From JBAWAP01 sp049589355 (GTDB lineage: Bacteria > Chloroflexota > Anaerolineae > VGOG01), in NCBI GenBank assembly GCA_049589355.1, contig JBAWAP010000053.1:1-6860 (forward strand): 6,860 nt of DNA. Direction: 5' to 3'. Positions 1 to 5,830 of this stretch are shown here, piece after piece. How positions within the stretch are numbered: position 1 is the stretch's first letter; every line of letters begins with the position of its first letter. The notes under the pieces are model-generated. The model did not search any database. It was given only the letters and a program-made list of their open reading frames with translations, and had not been told where the DNA came from. The position numbers and the translations under genes are program-made.

Positions 1-37
1 CTTCAACCGACAGGTGCTTACACACTGTCACTGACAT

Positions 38-96
38 TTTGCTCTGCATCGCCCTGAGCTAAAGCTCTGGGCTAAAAGAGCAAAGCCCTACGGGCT
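38..96. repeat. nested stem-loop element
   Basis: An outer 8-base stem pairs 38-45 (TTTGCTCT) with 77-84 (AGAGCAAA) perfectly. Inside it, 51-60 pairs with 63-72 around a 2-base loop, with one mismatch (55/68). A short adjacent hairpin pairs 84-88 (AGCCC) with 92-96 (GGGCT). The motif GGGCTAAA appears twice (69-76, 92-99). Several compensating stems in under 60 bases suggest a folded RNA or a REP-like DNA palindrome. No T-run follows on either strand, so a classic intrinsic terminator is not supported. I do not recognise a named family. Confidence 0.5.
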
Positions 97-145
97 AAAT
101 CCAGCATGGACTCATGCCCGACTTTCAAGCGATCACACCCTCAAT

Positions 146-165
146 CCACACATTTCAATGTGTGG
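146..165. repeat. 7-8 bp inverted repeat (hairpin)
   Basis: CCACACA at 146-152 pairs with TGTGTGG at 159-165; the next bases (153/158) also pair, leaving a 4-base loop. The stem is perfect, but no run of T follows in either direction. It could be an RNA hairpin in the tail of the dsrC transcript or part of the larger palindromic element. Confidence 0.5.
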
Positions 166-200
166 TGTCTGCATGAACCACAGACTCTTTTGTTTGGGGC

Positions 201-222
201 ACTACACTTTAAAAAGTGTAGT
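201..222 (-). terminator. 10 bp perfect inverted repeat, possible transcript end of the dsrC operon
   Basis: Bases 201-210 pair perfectly with 213-222 around a 2-base centre (ACTACACTTT and its complement). It lies about 60 bases beyond the dsrC stop codon, where the operon transcript should end. The stem is AT-rich and the minus strand continues with GCCCC rather than a T-run, so it is not a textbook rho-independent terminator. It could instead protect the mRNA 3' end, work with Rho, or be a protein-binding palindrome belonging to the surrounding repeat region. Confidence 0.3.
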
Positions 223-281
223 TTGCGACTGCCTCTCCTGTAAACGGCCTGAAAAAGTTAGTGCCATTAGGTGCTTACATA

Positions 282-599
282 TTATACACATCCTGTTGGC
301 TTTGGTACCCCCGCCCACTTACATGCAGAGTTGGCAGGTCCCTGCGGAAAGAGTTCATAGAGCTGCTTCAGGCCTACGCCTGTTTGCTTGGTAAGCTTTC
401 TTACCATCGGGCAAATACCGTATTCGAGGTAATAACTTCTCAGATAATTAATCACTTTCCAGTGTTCTTCTGTTAATTCGGTTACACCTTCTATTTCAGC
501 AAACGCTTTGGCGACATTTTCATTCCATTTTTCAGGTTCCTGCAAAAAGCCATTCTCATCAACTTCGTACACATTGCCGGCAAGTTCCATTTGTGCCAT
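282..599 (-). CDS. dsrC: DsrC-family sulfur-carrier protein with both C-terminal cysteines
   Basis: DsrC is a small cytoplasmic protein that carries sulfur as a trisulfide between its two C-terminal cysteines; it accepts the product of dissimilatory sulfite reductase DsrAB and passes it to membrane DsrMKJOP. The 105-residue length is normal. The protein shows the family core (TEEHWKVINYLRSYY about 43-57, GICPMVRKLTKQTG about 61-74, YELFPQGP about 81-88) and the flexible tail with Cys93 and the penultimate Cys104 in PKPTGCV. The 11-residue spacing is that of true DsrC, whereas TusE-type relatives keep only the last cysteine. GGAGG at 609-613, within the end of the upstream gene, sits 9 bases before the ATG; the intergenic gap is only 5 bases. 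It is the last gene of the run, with no dsrAB in view. The 5' part of the gene is AT-rich (19 and 24 GC per 60 in two blocks), unlike the gene just upstream. Family assignment is very secure; its electron or sulfur partner is unknown. Confidence 0.95.
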   Translation of the reverse strand: MAQMELAGNVYEVDENGFLQEPEKWNENVAKAFAEIEGVTELTEEHWKVINYLRSYYLEYGICPMVRKLTKQTGVGLKQLYELFPQGPANSACKWAGVPKPTGCV

Positions 600-604
600 A
601 AAAA

Positions 605-1240
605 TTAACCTCCCCTCATGCTATCAATAATGAACTCAGCGGCAAGCCGGGCCCCTATCCCCGGCGGCAGGCCACACTTCTCAAAACCCTTCTCGCTCGT
701 GAAGGTTATCATCGCCTCTTCACTTTCCCCGGGATTCAGTCTACGTCCAAGGATCACCGTCTCTATGATGTCGGCGCAATATATATGACCGATTTTGCCT
801 TCGAAGAAGGCCATAAATTTCTGGGCAGTCATTATAGTCTCATTCATCGCCCCAAAATCCAGACGGTCGTCACTGCCAAAATAGAGCCCAAAGGTAATCA
901 GACTCCCGGTTATGCCCCCACATATCTCGCCGGTCCCGCCGACGCCAGGAAATGGAGTCAAGGCCTTAATGATCTCCATGTTGCCCAGACCAAATTCTTC
1001 CATCAGGGCCAGCGCCGTACCCTGGGCACAATTCTTGGTAATGAAGTTGTATTCCTCGGCCCGCCGCTGAACGCGATCGAGGATTTGCTCCTTGTTGGCC
1101 AAAATCTCATCCCGGTTAAGTGTCTTCTGGGGGATTCCCTCCGCGGCCAGTTTTTTAACTCTGGCCTCAAGGGCCGGCACATCCCAGACCCTTTCTGCCA
1201 GTTCTTGCACTCTTGCCTGTAGTGCCTCATAATCTGCCAT
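605..1240 (-). CDS. C_GCAxxG_C_C family putative redox protein
   Basis: The protein has 211 residues. It matches the C_GCAxxG_C_C family (putative redox-active protein), named for a spaced set of conserved cysteines. Visible here are NCAQGTALAL with Cys71, GEICGGITGS with Cys107, HIYCADI with Cys155 and EKCGLPPG with Cys189. A glycine-rich stretch (about 98-113) surrounds Cys107. There is no signal peptide, so it is probably cytoplasmic. Residues about 1-62 form a charged, heptad-like helical extension (ALQARVQELAERV, LEARVKKLAAE) that could be a coiled coil or partner-binding arm. The family's biochemical role is not established; thiol/disulfide or metal chemistry is inferred from the cysteines. 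AGGAGG at 1251-1256 lies 10 bases before the ATG. The gene sits between the moaD-like gene (35-base gap) and dsrC (5-base gap), so it is probably co-translated with dsrC. Confidence 0.85.
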   Translation of the reverse strand: MADYEALQARVQELAERVWDVPALEARVKKLAAEGIPQKTLNRDEILANKEQILDRVQRRAEEYNFITKNCAQGTALALMEEFGLGNMEIIKALTPFPGVGGTGEICGGITGSLITFGLYFGSDDRLDFGAMNETIMTAQKFMAFFEGKIGHIYCADIIETVILGRRLNPGESEEAMITFTSEKGFEKCGLPPGIGARLAAEFIIDSMRGG

Positions 1241-1275
1241 AGCTTAGTTGCCTCCTTTTTCATTCTGTGGACGTA

Positions 1276-1515
1276 TCATCCGCCGCCAATAGCCTGTAAA
1301 ACGTTCACAGGGACTCCGGGCCGCATTTTGTCATCCGCTTTTAGTATTCGGCCTTCCGCAATAACCACTGCCCCTTGGGATGCTGAGATTTCCAGAAGGG
1401 CGAGAAGGTCTTTGACCGTCGCCTCTTCTGGAATCTCGACCTCGATACCCTGTGAAGGCTGGTAACCGGGGAAACGTTGGCTCAAAGTCCCGTATAGTTT
1501 GACCTTCACCTTCAT
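1276..1515 (-). CDS. MoaD/ThiS-family ubiquitin-like sulfur-carrier protein
   Basis: This is a 79-residue beta-grasp protein. The start (KVKVKLYGTLSQRFPG), the middle (EIPEEATVKDLLALLEI, about 28-44) and the end (PVNVLQAIGGG) fit the MoaD/ThiS fold. The C-terminal Gly-Gly is the point that is adenylated and thiocarboxylated so the protein can donate sulfur, in MoaD for the dithiolene of molybdopterin. The sequence ends in three glycines, one more than the usual GG. It lies 12 bases after the AOR gene, and AOR genes often have such a neighbour, so a role in making the tungsto-bispterin cofactor is the likely inference. A carrier for another pathway cannot be excluded. The ribosome binding site is weak (GGGAA about 7 bases before the ATG), which suggests coupling to AOR translation. 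Confidence 0.85.
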   Translation of the reverse strand: MKVKVKLYGTLSQRFPGYQPSQGIEVEIPEEATVKDLLALLEISASQGAVVIAEGRILKADDKMRPGVPVNVLQAIGGG

Positions 1516-1527
1516 TCTTGATTCCCG

Positions 1528-3249
1528 TTAGAAATCAAAGGTGCTGTCAAGCTCCTCGTCACTGATGACAAAGACTGTGTTATGAGGGGGGAGGGGTTCT
1601 TCGTAGTAAAACCTGGGCAATCGATCGTCCTCGTTCGTAAACCCCGCCTTTCTATTGAATTCCCTCTCTGTTTTCAACACCCGGATACCCATGGCGCGAG
1701 GGAAGTCGTCCGGTCCAAGCTCGGTGCCGAGTATGGCATTGATCGCCTTCCGAAACGCCCCCTGAGGTTCGGGCTCCATCAGGGCTACACTTGCCATAAA
1801 GCACAGTCCCGTGCTGTCAAAAGCAGCCGTGGTGATTTGGAGGTTTCTGGAGACCTCAACCACTCCTTCTGCTTGCATTGGATCGAGCCTTCCTTGCAAA
1901 CATAACCCAACTACGTTTCCCGCTGTGTGATCGGCACCCATGGGTGAGGTGGCAAAGGTAACGCCATTACCCCGCATGGCCCTCGGATCAAAACCGGCCA
2001 CGCTCTGGCCCTTGACCACGGGAACCCGGTCGTGGTTGAAATGCTTGCCTACAGCAGCGGGACCGTTTCCAAGTATCCTGCCGAATTCCGTACCCTTGCC
2101 AATCTCTTCCACCATCTCTATGGCCGCCTCGCGATCCCCAAACTCTCTATACCCGGCATCCATAGCCACGGCCATGGCTACCCCTGTGCTCATGGTGTCA
2201 ACCCCAATGTCATCGCACAGATTATCGAGTCGAGCAATGGTGTCCAGATCAGCAATGCCGGTCATGCCGCCCATCGCCCACATAGTCTCGTACTCCAGGG
2301 AACTGGTGACATACTTACCTTCTTTATCCACGAATACATTGGAGCAATGGATGATGCACTGGGCGCAGCCCATATGGGTCGGATTACCGCCCCTCTCTTT
2401 GATCATTGCAGCCATGGTCTCCCCGCTGATCTTCTCCCAACCGTCCATGACGCCCTTTCGAGCGTTGTAACAGGGAAAGGCGCCCATGGAATTGACAGGG
2501 GCCACGAGGGCGGCGGTGCCGAGGGTGGGCATCAAATGACCGGGCTCAGGATGCTCTTTTACGGCTTTGACGTAAGCCTTGTTCGCTTCCTTGAAGGCCG
2601 TTGGGTCGGCTATGGGTTTGGCTCCCTTCCCGCGCTGATCTACAAGCAGGGCCTTAAGCCCCTTGGCTCCCATAACCGCACCCAAGCCCCCTCGACCTGC
2701 GGCACGGCAGGGGCGACCATCGGCGTCAGAAGACTGTATAGAAGCTGCAGTCAGCCTATACTCACCAGCCGGCCCGATGCAGAGCACTGAGGTTTTCTCT
2801 CCGTAGTCCTCAAGAATCTTTTCCACGAGTTTGTAGGTTCGCGTTCCCTTGTACTCTTGGGCTGGAATGAGGCTTGCGTTTCCCTTCTCGTCAATCCTGA
2901 GGAAGCTGAGTTTTCCTTCTGGCGCCTGCCCTTCGATAACGACCGCAGCGATTCCCAAACGGCCCAAGGCCGCAGCGATGGTTCCCCCCACATTGCTCTC
3001 TTTGATTGTCCCTGTCAGCGGACTTTTCGCCCCGATGGATATTCGGCTGGTATTCGCCAGAGGGCTACCACTCAAAAGGCCCGGGGCAAAAATGAGCTTA
3101 TTCTCCGGTCCCAGGGGGTCACATCTTGGCGGCACCTCTGCGTTGATTATGGTTGACGAAAGTCCCCTGCCGCCAAGCCCTTTGTAATCCTGTGGCACGT
3201 CTTCAACACTAATGGTCTTTTCGTTCATGTTCACCCTTATGAACTTCAT
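1528..3249 (-). CDS. aldehyde:ferredoxin oxidoreductase family protein (tungsten-pterin)
   Basis: AOR-family enzymes oxidise aldehydes to carboxylic acids in the cytoplasm and reduce ferredoxin, using a tungsten (or Mo) bis-pterin cofactor and one [4Fe-4S] cluster. This 573-residue protein shows the N-terminal domain (YKGLGGRGL about 22-30, SRISIGAKSPLTG about 68-80, AGRGGLGAVMGAKGLKAL about 184-201). The cluster cysteines are Cys295, Cys298 and Cys302 (C-x2-C-x3-C), with the fourth, Cys483, in DSTGLC. Pterin-side motifs are LDNLCDDIGVDTMSTG (341-356), MGADHTAGN (437-445) and DSTGLC (478-483). Length is near the family norm of about 600. AGGAGG at 3255-3260 lies 5 bases before the ATG. The upstream neighbour is an alcohol dehydrogenase that could supply the aldehyde; the downstream neighbour is the MoaD-like carrier. 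No separate ferredoxin-like subunit is encoded nearby. The substrate cannot be read from the sequence. Confidence 0.95.
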   Translation of the reverse strand: MKFIRVNMNEKTISVEDVPQDYKGLGGRGLSSTIINAEVPPRCDPLGPENKLIFAPGLLSGSPLANTSRISIGAKSPLTGTIKESNVGGTIAAALGRLGIAAVVIEGQAPEGKLSFLRIDEKGNASLIPAQEYKGTRTYKLVEKILEDYGEKTSVLCIGPAGEYRLTAASIQSSDADGRPCRAAGRGGLGAVMGAKGLKALLVDQRGKGAKPIADPTAFKEANKAYVKAVKEHPEPGHLMPTLGTAALVAPVNSMGAFPCYNARKGVMDGWEKISGETMAAMIKERGGNPTHMGCAQCIIHCSNVFVDKEGKYVTSSLEYETMWAMGGMTGIADLDTIARLDNLCDDIGVDTMSTGVAMAVAMDAGYREFGDREAAIEMVEEIGKGTEFGRILGNGPAAVGKHFNHDRVPVVKGQSVAGFDPRAMRGNGVTFATSPMGADHTAGNVVGLCLQGRLDPMQAEGVVEVSRNLQITTAAFDSTGLCFMASVALMEPEPQGAFRKAINAILGTELGPDDFPRAMGIRVLKTEREFNRKAGFTNEDDRLPRFYYEEPLPPHNTVFVISDEELDSTFDF

Positions 3250-3265
3250 GTCTGCCTCCTTTCAA

Positions 3266-3279
3266 AGACAGATTTGTCT
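3266..3279. repeat. short inverted repeat between adh and aor
   Basis: AGACA at 3266-3270 pairs with TGTCT at 3275-3279 around a 4-base loop, in the 34-base gap between the alcohol dehydrogenase stop and the AOR ribosome binding site. The stem is only 5 bp and no T-run follows. It could be a weak processing or pausing hairpin, or chance. Confidence 0.25.
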
Positions 3280-3283
3280 GGCG

Positions 3284-4381
3284 CTACAGTCGCAAAACCG
3301 GTTTGATCACGCGCCCCTTTTCCATATCTTCCACCGCCTGGTTTATGTCGTCGAATGGATAGAATGTGATCAACCGGTCAAAGGGGAACCGCCCCTGGCT
3401 ATACAGCTCAATTAGTTTTGGGATAAACAGATCCGGGATAGCATCTCCCTCGATGATCCCCTTAACCGTCCGGCCATTCATGATCCTGTCCATATCCAGG
3501 CTGACCTCCGTGCCCGGTGGCACAACCCCCAGGAGTCCGCAGACCCCGAGGCGGGGCAGAACATCCACGGCCTGCCGAAGCACCTTGGGATTACCGACAC
3601 ACTCCAGGCTGAATTCCGCACCCCCGCCGGTAATGTCCAGGATGGCCTCAACCGGGTCCACCTCACCGGCGTTGACGGTATGGATGGCGCCGAATTCTTT
3701 AGCCTTCTCCAAACGGTCCGGATTGATATCCACAGCAATGATGGTGGTACAACCACACACGACCGCACCGAGAACAGCGCTCATCCCCACCGGGCCGACA
3801 CCGAATATGGCGATGGAAGCCCCAGGCCTGGGCTGAAGCGAATTCATGACCGCACCGGCACCGGTCATAACGCCGCATCCCAGGGGGGCGAGGATCTCGA
3901 GGGGAACGTCTTCCCGCACCTTGACGACGTTCCGTTCGTTGGCCAACGCGAAATCGGCAAAAGAAGACTGGCTGAAAAAAGAGCCATGGATGACCTGATC
4001 GCCCTTTCGCAAGGTCGTGGTACCATCCGGACGGGCTCCGTGGAAATTGCACAGGAAGAAATTCAGGCAATAGGAATCCTTGCCGGCCTTGCATGAAGTG
4101 CATGTCCCGCAGGAGTTCCAGGCCAATACCACATGATCGCCCGGTTTGACCTTGGTCACCCGCGCCCCTACCTTTTCAACGACACCGGCCCCTTCGTGTC
4201 CGAAGACACTCGGCGGCGGGGGGATCGGCAAATACATGTCCCGGGCTGCCAGGTCTGTGTGGCAGATGCCAACAGCGACTGTCCGAACCAGCACCTCATC
4301 ATCGTTCGGATCACTGAGTTCCAGTCTTTCAATGCTGAAATCTCCCGATGTCTCAAAAACGACCGCGGCTTTAATTTCCAT
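3284..4381 (-). CDS. zinc-dependent NAD-linked alcohol dehydrogenase, aryl/benzyl-alcohol type
   Basis: This is a 365-residue medium-chain (MDR) alcohol dehydrogenase that oxidises an alcohol to an aldehyde with NAD+. Catalytic zinc ligands are Cys40 (GICHTD), His62 (GHEGAG) and Cys169 (LGCGVMTGAGAV). The structural zinc is held by Cys91, Cys94, Cys97 and Cys105 (C-x2-C-x2-C-x7-C). The nucleotide-binding fold has GVGPVG (194-199), and Asp218 at the end of the second strand predicts NAD rather than NADP. The LGCGVMTGAGAVMN block and the C-terminal VKGIIEGDAIPDLFIPKLI and GRFPFDRLITFY stretches resemble benzyl/aryl-alcohol dehydrogenases, so an aromatic or bulky alcohol is plausible but unproven. 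AGGAGG at 4388-4393 lies 6 bases before the ATG. It follows livF by 20 bases and precedes AOR, fitting a two-step alcohol to acid route. GC content is high (39-40 of 60 in sampled blocks), clearly above the liv genes. Confidence 0.92.
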   Translation of the reverse strand: MEIKAAVVFETSGDFSIERLELSDPNDDEVLVRTVAVGICHTDLAARDMYLPIPPPPSVFGHEGAGVVEKVGARVTKVKPGDHVVLAWNSCGTCTSCKAGKDSYCLNFFLCNFHGARPDGTTTLRKGDQVIHGSFFSQSSFADFALANERNVVKVREDVPLEILAPLGCGVMTGAGAVMNSLQPRPGASIAIFGVGPVGMSAVLGAVVCGCTTIIAVDINPDRLEKAKEFGAIHTVNAGEVDPVEAILDITGGGAEFSLECVGNPKVLRQAVDVLPRLGVCGLLGVVPPGTEVSLDMDRIMNGRTVKGIIEGDAIPDLFIPKLIELYSQGRFPFDRLITFYPFDDINQAVEDMEKGRVIKPVLRL

Positions 4382-4401
4382 TTTTCCCCTCCTGAGCTAA
4401 G

Positions 4402-5106
4402 CTACAGTCCTAAATAGGCTTTCCTCACAAAATCACTTTGGAGGAGCTCATCACAGGCCCCTTCCAAGCATACTCGGCCATTTTCGAGCACGTATGCTCG
4501 GTCGGCTATCTCCAGGGTGTGTCGAACATTTTGCTCGATCAGGAAAACGGTAATCCCCTGGTCGCGGAGCCCCTGTATGATGCGGAAGATTTCTGCCACC
4601 AATAGCGGTGCCAATCCGTATGAGGGCTCATCAAATAGGCACAGCCTTGGCTTTGACATTAAGCCTCGTCCTATGGCTAACATTTGACGCTCGCCACCGC
4701 TCAATGTTCTAGCTAATTGTCCCTCCCTTTCCTTAAGTATGGGAAAGATTTGATAAACCTGCTTCAGTGTTTCCTCCTTCTGTTTCCAGGCGTGGTAAGG
4801 ATACGCCCCCATTTCCAAGTTTTCACGCACTGTCATGTCGGGAAAAACTCTTCCACCTTCGGGTACATGAGAAATACCTAGCTCCACAATGGAGTGAGGT
4901 GGTAGACCATCTATCCGCCTACCGAGGAACTCCACACCACCTGAAGCTGGACGCAGCAAACCGGATATGGTATTAAGAAGTGTCGTTTTACCAGCTCCGT
5001 TTGAACCAATCAGGGCGACGATTTCTGCCTCATTGATTCCTAAGCAAACATCCCATAATGCTTGAGCCTTACCATAAAGAGCATTTATATCACATACTTC
5101 CAGCAT
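4402..5106 (-). CDS. livF: Liv-type (HAAT) ABC transporter ATP-binding protein LivF
   Basis: One of the two ATPases that power a branched-chain-amino-acid-type importer at the inner face of the membrane. In its 234 residues are the Walker A motif GSNGAGKTT (34-42), the ABC signature LSGGERQ (135-141) and Walker B LCLFDE (155-160) with Glu160 as catalytic base, followed by PSYGLAP. As usual in LivF, the position of the switch histidine is Gln in IEQN (190-193). PEGGRVFP (82-89) replaces the common PEGRRVFP. Length is normal. AGGAG lies 9 bases before the ATG, inside the end of livG; the livG stop is 4 bases upstream. It ends the transporter block, 20 bases before the alcohol dehydrogenase. The substrate is not predictable from the ATPase; some Liv-type systems carry aromatic acids or amides. 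Confidence 0.95.
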   Translation of the reverse strand: MLEVCDINALYGKAQALWDVCLGINEAEIVALIGSNGAGKTTLLNTISGLLRPASGGVEFLGRRIDGLPPHSIVELGISHVPEGGRVFPDMTVRENLEMGAYPYHAWKQKEETLKQVYQIFPILKEREGQLARTLSGGERQMLAIGRGLMSKPRLCLFDEPSYGLAPLLVAEIFRIIQGLRDQGITVFLIEQNVRHTLEIADRAYVLENGRVCLEGACDELLQSDFVRKAYLGL

Positions 5107-5110
5107 AAGT

Positions 5111-5830
5111 CTACTCTCCTAAGTATACCTCAACAACTGTTTTGCTGGTAGCAATCTCCTGTGGGGTTCCTTCAGCAATCTTCTCACCGTGATGGAGCAC
5201 CATAATCCGGTCACATACGCTCATAATTGCCTTCATGACATGCTCGATCATAAAAATGGTAATCCCCTGATCCCGAATCCTGGTTACCAATTCCATAGCC
5301 TGGGCTACCTCGGTGGGGTTTAACCCCGCCATCAACTCATCAAGCAACAATAGTTCTGGCTTGGTGGCTAATGCTCTAGCTACTTCAAGTCGTTTCTGGT
5401 TAGCCAGGGTTAGGTCTTTAGCAGGGGTCGCCTTCACTGCTGACAACCCCACAAACTCTAATAACCCCGTAGCTTCTCTGGCAGCATCCGCTGATGACAT
5501 ACTGTTTGATGTCCCGAATAACGAGCCCAACAATACATTCTCAAGAACTGGCATGTGGGCGAAAACCTTAACCGATTGAAAAGTTCTCGCTACTCCCATC
5601 TTACAGATTTTATGCGGCTTTAAGCCAGTAATGTTTTCACCTTTAAATCTTACGGCTCCTGGTTTAGGAACAAGAGCCCCCGATATTAAATTAAACAGCG
5701 TTGTTTTACCAGCTCCATTGGGACCAATCAGACCGACAACCTCACCTTGGTCCACATTGAAGTCTACGTTTGATACTGCGGCCAACCCGCCAAAATACTT
5801 GGTCACCCCTTCACCCTCAAGTATGCGCAC
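5111..5830 (-). CDS. livG: Liv-type (HAAT) ABC transporter ATP-binding protein LivG
   Basis: The partner ATPase of LivF. I place the start at the GTG at 5828-5830, giving 239 residues: it is preceded by a strong GGGAGG (5836-5841) with 5-base spacing, and the protein then begins directly with the ABC domain (RILEGEGVTKYFGG). An ATG at 5876-5878 would add 16 residues unlike the family (GWCKSCGDESREE) and overlap livM by 62 bases. With the GTG start the overlap with livM is 14 bases, which suggests translational coupling. Motifs in the 239-residue form are Walker A GPNGAGKTT (36-44), Q-loop Gln85 (ARTFQ), Walker B LLLLDE (160-165), GLNPTE (169-174) and switch His197 (IEH). The signature is the variant LTLANQKRLE (140-149) instead of LSGGQ, a form found in one branch of LivG proteins as far as I recall. 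Confidence 0.93.
   Translation of the reverse strand: MRILEGEGVTKYFGGLAAVSNVDFNVDQGEVVGLIGPNGAGKTTLFNLISGALVPKPGAVRFKGENITGLKPHKICKMGVARTFQSVKVFAHMPVLENVLLGSLFGTSNSMSSADAAREATGLLEFVGLSAVKATPAKDLTLANQKRLEVARALATKPELLLLDELMAGLNPTEVAQAMELVTRIRDQGITIFMIEHVMKAIMSVCDRIMVLHHGEKIAEGTPQEIATSKTVVEVYLGE

Larger units (their letters stand above)
12..279. repeat. 11-base direct repeat bracketing the palindrome-rich region
   Basis: The sequence AGGTGCTTACA occurs at 12-22 and again, identically and in the same orientation, at 269-279, just beyond the dsrC stop codon. Inside these copies lies an imperfect inverted pair: CACTGACATTTT at 29-40 matches the reverse complement of 252-263 at 10 of 12 positions. 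The layout (direct repeat, 5-6 bases, inverted end, interior, inverted end, 5-6 bases, direct repeat) resembles a small non-autonomous element with duplicated target. An 11-base duplication is longer than most insertion sequences make, and the inverted ends are short, so chance remains possible. Confidence 0.35.
1..281. other. non-coding region rich in inverted repeats, downstream of dsrC
   Basis: This stretch follows the dsrC stop codon and runs to the window edge. I see no credible gene: the only open frames are short, lack a convincing ribosome binding site and run antisense into dsrC. It does hold a dense set of inverted repeats (26-36, 38-84, 84-96, 146-165, 201-222) and an 11-base direct repeat at both ends (12-22 and 269-279). 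This density is more than a simple transcription terminator needs. It could be a palindromic intergenic repeat, the remains of a small non-autonomous mobile element, or the 3' untranslated region of the dsrC transcript. The left border is not visible. Confidence 0.6.

Noticed and set aside
12..279. CRISPR array
   Set aside because: There are only two copies of an 11-base repeat, 257 bases apart; no regular spacing, no repeat of 23-40 bases and no cas genes.
369..404. Two small hairpins (369-382 and 391-404) near the dsrC 3' end
   Set aside because: They are 5-bp stems inside coding sequence for a conserved stretch; chance or codon constraint is a sufficient explanation.
158..476. Plus-strand open frames of 78 and 71 codons across the dsrC 3' end
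   Set aside because: They have no convincing ribosome binding site and no recognisable motif, and they mostly lie antisense to the clear dsrC gene.
785..1222. 145-codon plus-strand open frame
   Set aside because: It is entirely antisense to the C_GCAxxG gene and its product has no domain-like features; it is a by-product of GC-rich codon use.
2032..2790. 252-codon plus-strand open frame
   Set aside because: It is antisense to the well-supported AOR gene, and the translation is rich in His/Gly/Ser with no recognisable fold. Long antisense frames are common opposite high-GC genes.
3699..4103. 134-codon minus-strand open frame inside the alcohol dehydrogenase
   Set aside because: It is an alternative frame of the adh gene, which has all its zinc and NAD motifs intact; there is no evidence of a frameshift.
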